From contig DLCG01000020.1 in assembly GCA_002480495.1 (NCBI GenBank), forward strand, positions 131,604 through 195,603: DNA of 64,000 bases. Reading direction: 5' to 3'. The notes below the pieces were generated by a model. The model was given only the letters and a program-made list of their open reading frames with translations. It was not told the DNA's origin and did no database searches. Shown here one piece after another: positions 35,055 to 45,752 of this stretch. Each line of letters begins with the position of its first letter. Position 1 is the stretch's first letter. The position numbers and the translations under genes were made by a program. Source of the stretch: Rhodobiaceae bacterium UBA7804. GTDB taxonomy: Bacteria; Pseudomonadota; Alphaproteobacteria; Parvibaculales; Parvibaculaceae.

Positions 35055-36377
35055 TCAGCGGCGTCTCAGCCGTGCGGCATAGAAACCGTCCATGCCGCCT
35101 TCGACGGAGAGATGGCAGGGAAGACTTCTCAAGTCACCTTCGCCTGTGACGATCTCACCTATGCCGCCTGCCTCCTCCACCGAGACGGGCACACGTTCGA
35201 ACCCGCCATGCGCGGCAAGAAAGGCCTCGATCTGATCCTTGCCTTCCTCCGGTTCCAGCGAACAGGTGCAATAGACGAGCGTGCCGCCGGGCGCGAGAAG
35301 ACCGGCCGCATGGGCGAGAAGGCGCGCCTGCAGTGCAGCGAGCTTGTCGCGGTCGGCGGGCGATTTCAGCCGCAGCACGTCGGGATGGCGGCGCGCGGTG
35401 CCGGTCGCCGTGCAGGGGGCGTCGAGCAGGATCGCCTCCCATTCCCGTCCCGGCGCGAAGGTGGCCGCATCCGCGGCCAGCGTTTCGGCGGCAAGGCCGA
35501 GGCGGCCGAGATTTTCCTTCAGCCTTTCAAGGCGCGGCTTCGAGCGGTCGAGCGCCGTCACATGCGCGCCCGCGGCGGCGAGTTCGGCGGTCTTGCCGCC
35601 CGGCGCCGCGCAGAGATCGAGCACGTCCTTGCCCCTCACATCGCCAAGCAGTCTCGCGGGAAGCGAGGCCGCCGCGTCCTGCACCCACCATGCGCCTTCC
35701 GCAAATCCCGGCAATTCCTCGACGCGTCCCGCATCCTCGATGCGCAGCGTCCCCATAGGCAGAATTTGAGCGCCAAGCTTCTCCGCCCATGTCTCCCGTT
35801 CCGCCTCGCTCTTCACGCTGAGGTCGAGCGGCGGATCGGCGTAATGCGCGCGGACGATCCGGCGCGCCGTCTCCTCGCCATAGGCCGCGCACCAGCTCTC
35901 CCAGAGCCAGTCCGGCGTGTCCAGACGTTCCGTATCCAGAGTATCGAGAAGCGCGTCGCCCTCGCGCGTCACGCGGCGCAGCACCGCGTTGACGAGCGCC
36001 TTGAAGTGGCGGCCCGCATCGTCGCGCGCGGCCGCCTCCACATTCATGCCGACGGCGGCATGGGCCGCGACGCGCAGGAACAGAAGTTCGGCGATGCCAG
36101 CGCGCAGGATATGTTCGGTAATGCCGGCGCGCTTCGGCAGCTCCTTGTCGAGGCAATGCGCGAGCACCGCGTCGATGGTGCCGAGACGGCGAAGCGCGGT
36201 TGCGGCAATGGCGCGGGCAAAGGCGCGGTCGCGCGGTTCGGCGCGCGCGAGACGGCCCCCGGCCGCCTCATTCGCGAAGGCGTCGTCGAAGGCCTGTCTT
36301 CCCTTGAGCACGGCTTCTAGGAGGGCCGCCGCCCCTTCACGGGCGGCAAGGCCCGGTTCATCTGTCCTGGTTTTCAT
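35055..36377 (-). CDS. rsmB: 16S rRNA (cytosine-C5) methyltransferase, RsmB/Fmu family
   Basis: This 440-residue protein has an N-terminal NusB-like RNA-binding domain (REGAAALLEAVLKGRQAFDDAF...FARAIAATALRRLGTIDAVL) and a catalytic domain with LDLCAAPGGKTAELAAAG, LLDAPCTATGTARRHPDV and the nucleophilic cysteine in LVYCTCSLEPEEG. It methylates one cytosine of 16S rRNA, C967 in E. coli. The start at 36377 is preferred over one 36 bases upstream. In related genomes rsmB neighbours htpX and rpe; here three surface-glycan genes lie between rsmB and rpe. Confidence 0.92.
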   Translation of the reverse strand: MKTRTDEPGLAAREGAAALLEAVLKGRQAFDDAFANEAAGGRLARAEPRDRAFARAIAATALRRLGTIDAVLAHCLDKELPKRAGITEHILRAGIAELLFLRVAAHAAVGMNVEAAARDDAGRHFKALVNAVLRRVTREGDALLDTLDTERLDTPDWLWESWCAAYGEETARRIVRAHYADPPLDLSVKSEAERETWAEKLGAQILPMGTLRIEDAGRVEELPGFAEGAWWVQDAAASLPARLLGDVRGKDVLDLCAAPGGKTAELAAAGAHVTALDRSKPRLERLKENLGRLGLAAETLAADAATFAPGREWEAILLDAPCTATGTARRHPDVLRLKSPADRDKLAALQARLLAHAAGLLAPGGTLVYCTCSLEPEEGKDQIEAFLAAHGGFERVPVSVEEAGGIGEIVTGEGDLRSLPCHLSVEGGMDGFYAARLRRR

Positions 36378-36434
36378 TCGCGGCTTTAGAGCACAGGAAA
36401 AGCCGCCGCGCAAAGAGGGTGGGGCGCTGGCCGC

Positions 36435-37304
36435 TCAACCCCAGGGACGGCCCGCGGCCTGACCCATGGCCTGCGCGATCCGGCGCAGCGCCGAGACGCG
36501 GTTGCCGGTCGCGGGATGGGTGGAGAAGAGATTGTCGCGGCCCTGTCCGTTCAGCGGGTTGATGATGAACATATGCGCGGTCGCGGGGTTCTGCTCCGCC
36601 GCTTCGTTCGGCGCGCCGCGCCGCGCGGCCTCGTCGATGCGTTCGAGCGCGGAGGCAAGCCAGAGCGGGTTGCCGCAGATTTCCGCGCCGCCCGCATCCG
36701 CCGAATATTCGCGCGTGCGGCTGATCGCCATCTGCACCAGCGCGGCGGCGAGCGGCGCGAGGATCGCAAGCGCCAGCGTGCCGATAATGCCTGCGCCGTT
36801 CTCCCGGTTGCCGCCGAAGAAGAGCGCGAAATTCGCAAGCATCGAGATCGCGCCCGCGATCGTCGCCGTCACGGTCATGGTCAGCGTGTCGCGGTTCTTG
36901 ATATGCGCGAGTTCATGCGCCATCACGCCCGCGAGTTCTTCGGGCGTCAGCATGCGGATGAGGCCCGTTGTCGCGGCCACCGCCGCATTCTCCGGGTTGC
37001 GGCCGGTCGCGAAGGCGTTGGGCTGCGGATTGTCGATGATGTAGATCGCGGGAACGGGCATGCCCGCATTCTGCGCAAGGCGCTTCACGATGCGCACATA
37101 GTTCGGCGCCGTGCTCTCGTCCACGCGCTGCGCCTTGTACATGCGCAGCACCATCTTGTCGGCGTTCCAGTAGGCAAAGAGGTTCATGGCGGCGGCCACG
37201 AGGAAAGCGATGGTCGCGCCGCCCGCGCCGCCGATCAGATAGCCAAGCCCCATGAAAAGCGCGGTCATCGCCGCGAGCAGCATGAAGGTCTTGATCGTGT
37301 TCAT
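36435..37304 (-). CDS. htpX: membrane zinc metalloprotease HtpX
   Basis: This 289-residue inner-membrane M48 protease takes part in quality control of membrane proteins. Two N-terminal helices (FMLLAAMTALFMGLGYLIGG, ATIAFLVAAAMNLFAYW) come before the zinc motif AGVMAHELAHIKNRDT (HELAH). Two more helices follow, and the third zinc ligand is expected in SADAGGAEI. NPQPNAFATGRNP is the family hallmark. The start is at 37304; the open frame further upstream lacks family sequence. It is divergent from the SDHAF4-like gene. Confidence 0.96.
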   Translation of the reverse strand: MNTIKTFMLLAAMTALFMGLGYLIGGAGGATIAFLVAAAMNLFAYWNADKMVLRMYKAQRVDESTAPNYVRIVKRLAQNAGMPVPAIYIIDNPQPNAFATGRNPENAAVAATTGLIRMLTPEELAGVMAHELAHIKNRDTLTMTVTATIAGAISMLANFALFFGGNRENGAGIIGTLALAILAPLAAALVQMAISRTREYSADAGGAEICGNPLWLASALERIDEAARRGAPNEAAEQNPATAHMFIINPLNGQGRDNLFSTHPATGNRVSALRRIAQAMGQAAGRPWG

Positions 37305-37413
37305 CGGTGCCGTTTTCAACCTCTCGTCATCCGCGCCGCTTCCGGGGTGGAAGCGCTGCGCTCGCCGATTTATATGTATCCTGATTGTGGCCGGTTCAAG
37401 AAAGGCGGATTCC

Positions 37414-37626
37414 TTGTCCGAAGGCGAAGACCAGCAGCAAGGCCCGGAACGGGAGCCGAAGAGAGATCTTTCGCCCGCCGCCAGGCGCGCGCTTGCGGAA
37501 GCCGAGGAGCGGCGGCGTCTTGCCGATGCCGCGCCTGCCCGCCCGCGCGAGATCAATGGGCGCGGCGGCGAGGAGCCCACGCGCTATGGCGACTGGGAAG
37601 TGAAGGGCATCGTCAGCGATTTCTGA
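37414..37626 (+). CDS. DUF1674 / SDHAF4-like succinate dehydrogenase assembly factor
   Basis: This is a small protein of about 70 residues whose C-terminus (EEPTRYGDWEVKGIVSDF) is the diagnostic end of the DUF1674/SDHAF4 family. Members bind flavinylated SdhA before complex II assembly. A TTG at 37414 is the best start, because AAAGGCGG lies 5 bases upstream; a GTG at 37387 is possible. The middle is charged and disordered, as usual for the family. It is divergent from htpX, an association seen in other alphaproteobacteria. Confidence 0.8.
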   Translation: MSEGEDQQQGPEREPKRDLSPAARRALAEAEERRRLADAAPARPREINGRGGEEPTRYGDWEVKGIVSDF

Positions 37627-37669
37627 CGGTTCGGACAAAAGGGGCGGGGGCCCGGACAAGGAAAGGCCT

Positions 37670-38404
37670 TTGAGGGAAAGAGTTTCGCCCCGCCTGCGCC
37701 GCGCGCTCGTCATTGCCGGCGTCGTTTTCCGTTTTCTGCTTTTCTTCGGCGGCCTCGGCTTCGCGCTCTGGTTCGCCTTCATCCATTTTCCCGATGCCTG
37801 GAATCCCTTCGTGCCGCCGCGCATCGAGGACAAGCCCAACATGGTCACGGGGCTGAAGCTCAGGGGGCTCACGGGCGAATACGATATCTGCGTTTCGGTC
37901 GTGCGCGCTTCCGGCACGAAATACCGGCGCGACGCCATTCCCTCGAAAAGCGAAGGCTGCGGCATGCCGCAAGGTCTCACGCTGGAGCAATCGCGGATTT
38001 CCTATGGCGGCGGCATCCAGCTGACCTGCCCGGCGACCGCCGCGCTTCTCATGTGGGAGCGCCATGTCGTTGCGCCCGCGGCGGAAGAACATCTCGGCTC
38101 CGAGGTCGTGCGCATCCGCCATTACGGCACCTATGCCTGCCGGAACGTGAACCATTCGGAAAGCGGGCGGCGCAGCGGCCATGCGCGGGGCGATGCCATC
38201 GACATTGCGGGCTTCGATCTGGCGGACGGGCGCAAGGTCAGCGTGCTCAAGGACTGGGACAAGGAGACGCCCGAGGCCCGCTTCCTATCGGAAGTCCATG
38301 AGGGCGCTTGCGGCCTCTTCTCCACCGTGCTCGGTCCGGACTACAACGCGCTCCACGCCAATCACTTCCATTTCGAAATGGCGCAATGGGGCATCTGCCG
38401 GTGA
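37670..38404 (+). CDS. extensin-like C-terminal domain protein
   Basis: This 244-residue protein has one N-terminal membrane helix (FRFLLFFGGLGFALWFAFIHF) and a periplasmic extensin-like domain with YGTYACRNVNHSESGRRSGHARGDAIDIAGF and LHANHFHFEMA. The spaced His/Asp residues (SGHARGDAID, HANHFH) look like the zinc site of M15-type peptidases, so a cell-wall peptidase role is plausible. Four cysteines could form disulfides. Translation appears to start at a TTG with GGAAAGG upstream. Confidence 0.83.
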   Translation: MRERVSPRLRRALVIAGVVFRFLLFFGGLGFALWFAFIHFPDAWNPFVPPRIEDKPNMVTGLKLRGLTGEYDICVSVVRASGTKYRRDAIPSKSEGCGMPQGLTLEQSRISYGGGIQLTCPATAALLMWERHVVAPAAEEHLGSEVVRIRHYGTYACRNVNHSESGRRSGHARGDAIDIAGFDLADGRKVSVLKDWDKETPEARFLSEVHEGACGLFSTVLGPDYNALHANHFHFEMAQWGICR

Positions 38405-38495
38405 CGATCCGGATGTAAACGGGGTTGCGGGGTCGCGAGGAGAGGAATAAAACCCTCGGACAAAGAGGAATAAATTCCTTCATTCCGGACCTTTC

Positions 38496-38930
38496 ATGCG
38501 CGCGATTGCCGCCATTCTCGCTGGTTTTCTCGTGACCTTCCCCGCCCGGGCAGCTGAGCGGCTTGCCGGGCCCGTGGAGGCGGAGGTCCTGCGTGTGGTC
38601 GATGGCGACACGCTGGTCGCCCGCGCGCGCATCTGGCTCGGCCAGACGGTCGAGACGCATGTCCGTCTGGCCGGCATCGATGCGCCGGAGCTCAGGGGAA
38701 AATGTGCCGCCGAAAGGGAGCGCGCCCGCGCCGCGCGCGAGGCGCTTGCGCATCTCGTCGGCGGCGGTCCCGTGACCTTGTCCGGCATAGAGAGCGACAA
38801 GTTCGGCGGCCGCGTCCTCGCCCGTGTTTCCACGGCGGACGCGCCCGATGTCGCCGCCGCGCTGGTCGCTGGCGGCCATGTCCGCGCCTATGGGGGCGGG
38901 CGCCGCGCGGAATGGTGCGGCGAGGGCTGA
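38496..38930 (+). CDS. secreted thermonuclease-like (SNase) protein
   Basis: This 144-residue protein has a signal peptide (AIAAILAGFLVTFPARAAE) and an SNase-like OB fold with VLRVVDGDTLVARARIWLG and VRLAGIDAPELRGKCAAERERA, followed by GRVLARVSTADAPDVAAALVAGGHVRAYGGG. The Asp/Arg/Glu catalytic set is suggested by DGDT, VRLAGIDAPE and GR, but one should check each residue. It is a probable periplasmic or extracellular nuclease. It converges with the tiny hydrophobic-peptide gene 5 bases away. Confidence 0.86.
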   Translation: MRAIAAILAGFLVTFPARAAERLAGPVEAEVLRVVDGDTLVARARIWLGQTVETHVRLAGIDAPELRGKCAAERERARAAREALAHLVGGGPVTLSGIESDKFGGRVLARVSTADAPDVAAALVAGGHVRAYGGGRRAEWCGEG

Positions 38931-38934
38931 GCTC

Positions 38935-39006
38935 TCAGAACAGCAGGTAGATCAGGATGATGACGGGAATCGGAACGCCGATCGCCCAGAGCAGGATGCC
39001 GCGCAT
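38935..39006 (-). CDS. 23-residue hydrophobic peptide
   Basis: A 23-codon frame starts at ATG 39006 after a good ribosome site (GGAGAGACAG) and encodes a single membrane span that begins MRGILLWAIGVPIP and ends IYLLF. The two prolines sit mid-helix. Similar MRG.LLW..G.PIP peptides are familiar to me as unnamed small proteins in alphaproteobacteria, but I cannot confirm it here. It lies between the nuclease gene (convergent) and the metallo-hydrolase gene on the same strand. It is too short for usual gene finders. Confidence 0.6.
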   Translation of the reverse strand: MRGILLWAIGVPIPVIILIYLLF

Positions 39007-39090
39007 CTGTCTCTCCTTCCTTGCGCCCCGAAGCACTGGGGTAAAGAACGGGCGAGTATGCGCGACGGTTCCCGTCTCCGGGCCCGCGGG

Positions 39091-39948
39091 TCAGACTTCC
39101 AGCCGGTAGGCTTCGCCGTCCCGTTTCACGAGGCCTGCGGCGGGTGTCGCGAAATGCGTGCCGATGACAAGCGTGTTTCCCTCGGCCATTTCGGCGAGGA
39201 AGGCATGGCGCGTTTTCTCCGCCATGTCGCCATCCGTGTCGAAGCCGCTCCGCCAGTCCGTCCGCGCCATCTGGCAGGGGTGGTGCATCAGGTCGCCGGT
39301 GATGACGGCGTTCTCGCCCTTCGAGGAAATGACGATGCTGACATGGCCGGGCGTATGCCCCGGCGTCGGGCGGAGCCGCACTTCCTCGCAGACCGTGTGA
39401 TCGTCGCCGACGAGATCGGCGAGGCCCGCATCGAATATGGGCTGCACGCTGTCGGCGAGCACCGGCGCATTGTCCTCGTCCTCCTCCTTCGACCAGAAGT
39501 CCCATTCGCGTTTGCCGATGAGGTAGCGCGCCTTCGGAAAGGTCGGCACCCATTTGCCGTCCTCGAGCATGGTGTTCCAGCCGACATGGTCGACATGAAG
39601 ATGCGTACACAGAACGAAATCGACGCTGTCGCGCGTCCATCCTGCCTTCTCCATGTCCTTCAGGAAATCCGTCTGCAACTTGTTGAAAAAGGGATTGCCC
39701 CGTTCCTTGTCGTTGCCGACACAGGTATCGACGATGATGCGGCTCGTCGGGGTTTCGATCAGCAGCGCCTGGATCGCGACGCGGATATGGCCTTCATCGG
39801 TGGCGAAATGCGGCCGCAGCCAGCCGATCTCCTTCACCGCGTCCGGATAGGCCTTCTCCACCATCGAGCCTTCGCCGCCGCCCGGCAGCGCCGCCTCGAA
39901 CTCCACCACGCGCGTGATCTTCACGTCGCCGATCTGCCAGTCCGCCAT
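39091..39948 (-). CDS. metallo-beta-lactamase fold hydrolase
   Basis: This 285-residue enzyme has the dinuclear zinc motif THLHVDHVGW (HxHxDH), the later ligands in GHTPGHVSI, GDLMHHP and GTHFATPAAG, and an AiiA/quinolinase-like layout. No signal peptide is seen with the start at 39948; the 28 residues upstream in frame do not match the family. It could be a lactonase or related ester hydrolase. The substrate is unknown. Confidence 0.87.
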   Translation of the reverse strand: MADWQIGDVKITRVVEFEAALPGGGEGSMVEKAYPDAVKEIGWLRPHFATDEGHIRVAIQALLIETPTSRIIVDTCVGNDKERGNPFFNKLQTDFLKDMEKAGWTRDSVDFVLCTHLHVDHVGWNTMLEDGKWVPTFPKARYLIGKREWDFWSKEEDEDNAPVLADSVQPIFDAGLADLVGDDHTVCEEVRLRPTPGHTPGHVSIVISSKGENAVITGDLMHHPCQMARTDWRSGFDTDGDMAEKTRHAFLAEMAEGNTLVIGTHFATPAAGLVKRDGEAYRLEV

Positions 39949-40015
39949 GCGATGTCCTCCCTGACCCAAATCGCGAAAACAGTCAGGTAGGAAGAGAGGC
40001 GCCGGCATACAAGTG

Positions 40016-40042
40016 AAAAAGGGCCGCTTCAATGAGCGGCCC
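40016..40042 (-). terminator. terminator of acs
   Basis: The 8-bp arms gggccgct and agcggccc (40021-40028, 40035-40042) lie about 25 bases past the acs stop codon. On the minus strand the stem exits into five T (40016-40020). Confidence 0.85.
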
Positions 40043-40066
40043 TTGTTGCGTCGCGGCGTGGAAGAT

Positions 40067-42010
<1,944 letters not shown>

Positions 42011-42171
42011 GAGTTTCTCCCTGGCAGGCACTTGTTCTGGGGGCGCGCTCCGGGCGCTTTCCGGGGACGCCTTTTCAGGCGTTCTTCTCGCTGGCGGCAT
42101 TATGTCGGGCCGGTCTGTGCCCGGCAAGGCCGCTATATCTCGCCGCCACGTCTTGAAAGGGCAACCGCGTC

Positions 42172-43065
42172 ATGCTGAATTCCTCCATCTCCGGCCCGCC
42201 CGGCTTCGCGACTTCAGTGAGTTCCATGTCCCGCTCGCTCGACGGCAAGATTTTCATGCTCGGTATCGGCGCACAGAAGGCCGGTACGTCATGGCTGCAT
42301 GACTATTTCAAAAAGCGTCGCGATGTCTTCGTGCCGCCCGTCAAGGAACTGCACCATTTCGATGCCAGGTTCCGTTCCGATCTCTGCAGCGATTTCGACC
42401 GGCGCTTCCGCGAACGCTACGAAAAGTTCCGCGCCCGCGACGGAAAGAGCAGGGCGGCGCGCAAGCGGCTCGAAATCCTCGAGGCCCGCGTCCGGATGAT
42501 CGGGGACGAAAGCGCCTATCGCACCTATTTCGAGAATGCCGTTCCGGAAAACTGCCGCGTCTTCGGCGAGATCACGCCGGCTTATTCGCTGCTGCCGGAA
42601 GAGGGCTTCCGCGCGATCGCATCGCAGTTTCCGCGCACCAGGCTCATCTTCCTCATGCGCGATCCGGTCGACCGGCTCTATTCGCATCTGCGCATGGCGG
42701 AGCGGCTGGACATGCTCACCGGTCCCGCCATCGAGCAATTCGCGGCGGCGCTGAGGAACCCGCAATATGTCGAGCGCTGCGAATATCACCGCACGCTCGC
42801 CAATGCCCGTAGCGTCTTCGCGCCGGAAGACATCTTCATCGGTTTCTACGAAACCTTCTTCTGCGATGCGGAGCTCGCGCGTCTTTGCGATTTTCTCGGC
42901 ATACCCTTCAAGCCCGGCGATTACGGCATGCCGGTCAATGTCTCGCCGCATAAAACGCGGCTCGATGCGGAACGGGTCGCCATGGCGCGGAAGAAGCTCG
43001 CGCCCGTCTATGATTTCTGCCGGGCGGAGTTCGGCGGCAAGGTACCCGATAGCTGGCTCGCCTGA
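42172..43065 (+). CDS. sulfotransferase family protein
   Basis: This cytoplasmic sulfotransferase of 297 residues has the PAPS 5'-loop FMLGIGAQKAGTSWLHDYF, the 3'-phosphate loop LIFLMRDPVDRLYSHLRM, and FGEITPAYSLLP with the likely catalytic acid or histidine nearby. It is of the heparan N-deacetylase/sulfotransferase-like bacterial group. The start could be 42172 or an in-frame ATG at 42226; neither has a strong ribosome site. The acceptor is unknown. It is not a close copy of the broken sulfotransferase at 23297-24205. Confidence 0.85.
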   Translation: MLNSSISGPPGFATSVSSMSRSLDGKIFMLGIGAQKAGTSWLHDYFKKRRDVFVPPVKELHHFDARFRSDLCSDFDRRFRERYEKFRARDGKSRAARKRLEILEARVRMIGDESAYRTYFENAVPENCRVFGEITPAYSLLPEEGFRAIASQFPRTRLIFLMRDPVDRLYSHLRMAERLDMLTGPAIEQFAAALRNPQYVERCEYHRTLANARSVFAPEDIFIGFYETFFCDAELARLCDFLGIPFKPGDYGMPVNVSPHKTRLDAERVAMARKKLAPVYDFCRAEFGGKVPDSWLA

Positions 43066-43071
43066 GCGGGG

Positions 43072-43485
43072 TCAGCCTTTCCCCTTCATGTTTCCGCCGC
43101 GCTTCGGCGCGGCGGCTTCCTCGGCGATGAGGCCCAGCTCCGCGCGCTTCTTCCTGCTCAGTCCCGCCGCGACCAGCGCATGCGAGGCCTTGAGGTATTC
43201 CTTCAGTTCCCGCTTGCCGAGGCCCGGTCCATAGCTCTGGATCCATTTCATGCCCCGCGAGGCGAGATAGGGCGCCGGGCGGCAGCCTTCCGCCTCGCGC
43301 AGCATTTCCCAGCCGATCTCGGAGACCTTGAAGGTGATGCCGGGATGGTGCCCGCGCTCCCAGCCGCCGATCGCGAAGACCTTGCCGCCCACCTTCCAGA
43401 CATGCGCGCCGCCCCATTGCACGACATGGGTCGTTGCGGGAAGCGATCCGCAGAAGGCGTTGAATTCGCGATAGCTGAGCGGCAT
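43072..43485 (-). CDS. MmcQ/YjbR family protein
   Basis: This 137-residue protein of the MmcQ/YjbR (CyaY-like fold) family has YREFNAFCGSLPATTHVVQWGG, VWKVGGKVFAIGGW and APYLASRGMKWIQSYG. The family is annotated as DNA-binding by fold, and its real role is unclear. The C-terminus is lysine- and glycine-rich (KRGGNMKGKG). It is convergent with the sulfotransferase gene and 36 bp downstream of the CoA-transferase gene. Confidence 0.87.
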   Translation of the reverse strand: MPLSYREFNAFCGSLPATTHVVQWGGAHVWKVGGKVFAIGGWERGHHPGITFKVSEIGWEMLREAEGCRPAPYLASRGMKWIQSYGPGLGKRELKEYLKASHALVAAGLSRKKRAELGLIAEEAAAPKRGGNMKGKG

Positions 43486-43521
43486 CTCTCCTCCTCGCGG
43501 CAGGTCACATGAGTTTGGAAA

Positions 43522-44853
43522 TCAGTTCGCCTCTTTCCCCGGCATCAGCGCCGCGATCTCGTCGTCGCTCATGCCCGCCTCCCGGAGCACTTCTTCCGTC
43601 TGCTCGCCGAGGCGTGGCGGGTGGCGGCGAATGCTCGACGGGCTCTGCGCGAAGCGCACCGGTGGCTTCAGCGCGAAGTAGGGGCCGGCATGCGGATGGT
43701 CGAAGCGCATGAAGAAGTCGACGGCCTTCAGATGCGGGTCGTCCTGCAGATCGTCCAGCCGGTTCATCTTCACGGCGGGAATGGAAAGCGGCTTCAACAG
43801 CGCCAGCCATTCCTCCGTCGTCTTCGTTTCCGTCGTCTCCTCGATCATCGCATAGAGCTCGCGGATATGAACGGTGCGCGCCTTGTAATTGTTGAAGCGC
43901 GGATCGTTCTTGTAATCGTCGAGGCGGCCGGCGAGTTCGAAGAACTGTTCCCACTGCTTGTCGGAATAGGGAAGAAGGCCGATATGCCCGTCCTTCGTTC
44001 GATAGGGGCGGCGGTCGGGATTGGTGATGCGGCCATAGGTCCACTGGCCCGTCGGCGGATCGTAGACGTGATCGTAGAAATGTTCGGCGAGTACGAAGGA
44101 GGTCACGGCTTCGAGCATCGGCACTTCGACGAACTGTCCTTCGCCCGTCCGCTCCTTGTGGAAGAGCGCCGCCGTCACCGCCTGCACCATGAAGAGGCCC
44201 GACACCTTGTCCGCCATGATGGTGGGCAAGTAGCGGGGCTTCGGGTCGCCATCCATGCGGCCGAGCAGGTCCGCCGCGCCGGAACCCGCCTGAATGAGAT
44301 CGTCATAGGCGGGAAGTCCGGCATAAGGCCCGTCCGAGCCATAGCCCGCCGCATGCACGAAAATGATGTCGGGCTTCACCGCCCTCACATCTTCATATGA
44401 GAGGCCGAGCTTCTTCATCGCCGCATAGCGGATGTTCGAGGTCAGCACGTCCGCTGTGGCGACGATCTTCAGCAGCGCATCGCGTCCTTGCGGGCTCCCG
44501 AGGTCGAGCAGCACGGAACGCTTGTTGCGGTTGATGGTGAGGAAGATCGGCCCCAGGTCCGGCGCCGCGCCTTCGGGCAGGTGCCCCGGCCAGCGCATGA
44601 TGTCGCCGCCCGATCCGCCGCCGCCGGTCGGCGAGGGCGCTTCCACCTTGATCACGTCCGCGCCCATGTCGCCCAGGATCTGCGTCGCATAGGCGCCGAA
44701 GACGACGGCGGTGAGATCGACGATGCGCACGCCCTTGAGCGGGCCCTTGTTCTCGGTTTCGAGGGTCTTGTTCTTCTTCTCGTCGCTCAACGCACTTCCC
44801 CGCTCTTGTTCTCTCGCGCCTTTTGCTTCTTCGTTCTTATGGGCGCCATTCAT
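43522..44853 (-). CDS. CaiB/BaiF family CoA-transferase
   Basis: This 443-residue class III CoA-transferase has KGVRIVDLTAVVFGAYATQILGDMGADVIKVE, then LDLGSPQGRDALLKIV, and the catalytic aspartate probably in GLPAYDDLIQAGSG. Family members move CoA between acids such as formate/oxalate, carnitine/crotonobetaine or acyl groups. The N-terminal 35 residues are charged and may be partly non-coding; a start further in is possible. The substrate is not evident from the neighbours. Confidence 0.87.
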   Translation of the reverse strand: MNGAHKNEEAKGAREQERGSALSDEKKNKTLETENKGPLKGVRIVDLTAVVFGAYATQILGDMGADVIKVEAPSPTGGGGSGGDIMRWPGHLPEGAAPDLGPIFLTINRNKRSVLLDLGSPQGRDALLKIVATADVLTSNIRYAAMKKLGLSYEDVRAVKPDIIFVHAAGYGSDGPYAGLPAYDDLIQAGSGAADLLGRMDGDPKPRYLPTIMADKVSGLFMVQAVTAALFHKERTGEGQFVEVPMLEAVTSFVLAEHFYDHVYDPPTGQWTYGRITNPDRRPYRTKDGHIGLLPYSDKQWEQFFELAGRLDDYKNDPRFNNYKARTVHIRELYAMIEETTETKTTEEWLALLKPLSIPAVKMNRLDDLQDDPHLKAVDFFMRFDHPHAGPYFALKPPVRFAQSPSSIRRHPPRLGEQTEEVLREAGMSDDEIAALMPGKEAN

Positions 44854-45158
44854 ACATTATGTCGGGCAGGTTTTCTTCGTTCCCGCCGTCCGTGCGGCGG
44901 ATTTCCCTGCATCCGGGGCGCTCATGGAAGCGCCGCGTGCCGAGATTGGCCTGAAACGTCCAGAGGGAAAAGCCTTGCGGCATCTCTTCCTTCGCCTTTG
45001 CAAGGAGGAGCGTGCCTGCCCCTGCGTTATGCGAGGGTAAGGTGTGGTTCCGGTGGCGGCCGAAGATTGCAAAGATAGAAGTGTCATCCCGGCAACGAGT
45101 GCCGGGGTGACGTTTTTGGATTTGGTTTGCTCCGCGTCTCCGCGTCAAACCCCTGCCG
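44854..45158. other. 305-bp intergenic region with a REP-like palindrome
   Basis: No gene is supported. At 45083-45111 the arms gtcatcccggc and gccggggtgac form a near-perfect hairpin with a 7-base spacer, of the GTCATCCCGGC type seen as a dispersed palindrome in many alphaproteobacteria. It is followed by a T run on the plus strand. Confidence 0.5.
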
Positions 45159-45449
45159 TCACCCCAGCCCCTTCACCAGCAGCACGCATCCTTCCGTCGC
45201 CGCTTCGCGGTCCACCGAGATCGCGCGGTAGTCCGCGCTCTCCGACCAGTCGCGGAAGGCGGCTTCGTCGGGAAACTCGATCAGCACGATTTTCGTGCCC
45301 TCCCATCTCCCTTCCACGACTTCCGGATTTTCCTGTGCCGCCAGCAAGCGTCCCTTCCGGCCCTTCATCGTTTCGGCGAAGCGCGCGGCATAGGCTTCGT
45401 ATCGCGCCCGGTCATGGATGGTGAATTGCGCCAGTGCATAGACGGTCAT
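45159..45449 (-). CDS. DUF1330 family protein
   Basis: This 96-residue protein has the ferredoxin-like DUF1330 fold: YALAQFTIHDRARYEAYAARF, LLAAQENPEVVEGRWEGTKIVLIEFPDEAAFRDWSESADYRAI. No catalytic role is known. It is a single minus-strand gene flanked by two repeat-bearing intergenic regions. Confidence 0.88.
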   Translation of the reverse strand: MTVYALAQFTIHDRARYEAYAARFAETMKGRKGRLLAAQENPEVVEGRWEGTKIVLIEFPDEAAFRDWSESADYRAISVDREAATEGCVLLVKGLG

Positions 45450-45540
45450 GGGGTGCTCCCTCGGTGTTTCGCTGTTCCATGCTGCTGGAGGCGAGATGCC
45501 TGATGAAGCCGCTTATTTCGCAGAAGCTTTTGCCTCTCCC

Positions 45541-45706
45541 TTCCCACCCTCCCCCTGTGGGAGGGTCAAACGGCTGGAAGCCGTTTGGGGAGGGGGACTC
45601 CGTTCCCGGCATATGGCGCGCTTCCTGTGTTTCCCGCTTACCCCTCCCCAAAATTTTCTTCGCTGCGCTCGCAAATCTTGACCCTCCCACAGGGGGAGGG
45701 TGGGAA
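45541..45706. repeat. 166-bp mosaic repeat bounded by perfect 29-bp inverted arms
   Basis: The bases 45541-45569 (starting ttcccaccctccccctgtgg) are the exact reverse complement of 45678-45706. Inside are further palindromes, such as aaacggctggaagccgttt. CCCTCCCCCTGTGGGAGGGTC elements of this kind are abundant between alphaproteobacterial genes (RIME-like). The element fills most of the 303-bp gap between DUF1330 and the creatininase-family gene. It has no coding content, although frames run through it. Confidence 0.85.
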
Positions 45707-45752
45707 CACCCCCCGATTCCACATTCTCCGCCACCTCCTCTATGCTCCCCCC

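Noticed and set aside
45585..45752. Upstream extension of the creatininase-family gene
   Set aside because: The in-frame extension runs through the inverted-repeat element and is not related to the family; the ATG at 45753 is the better start.
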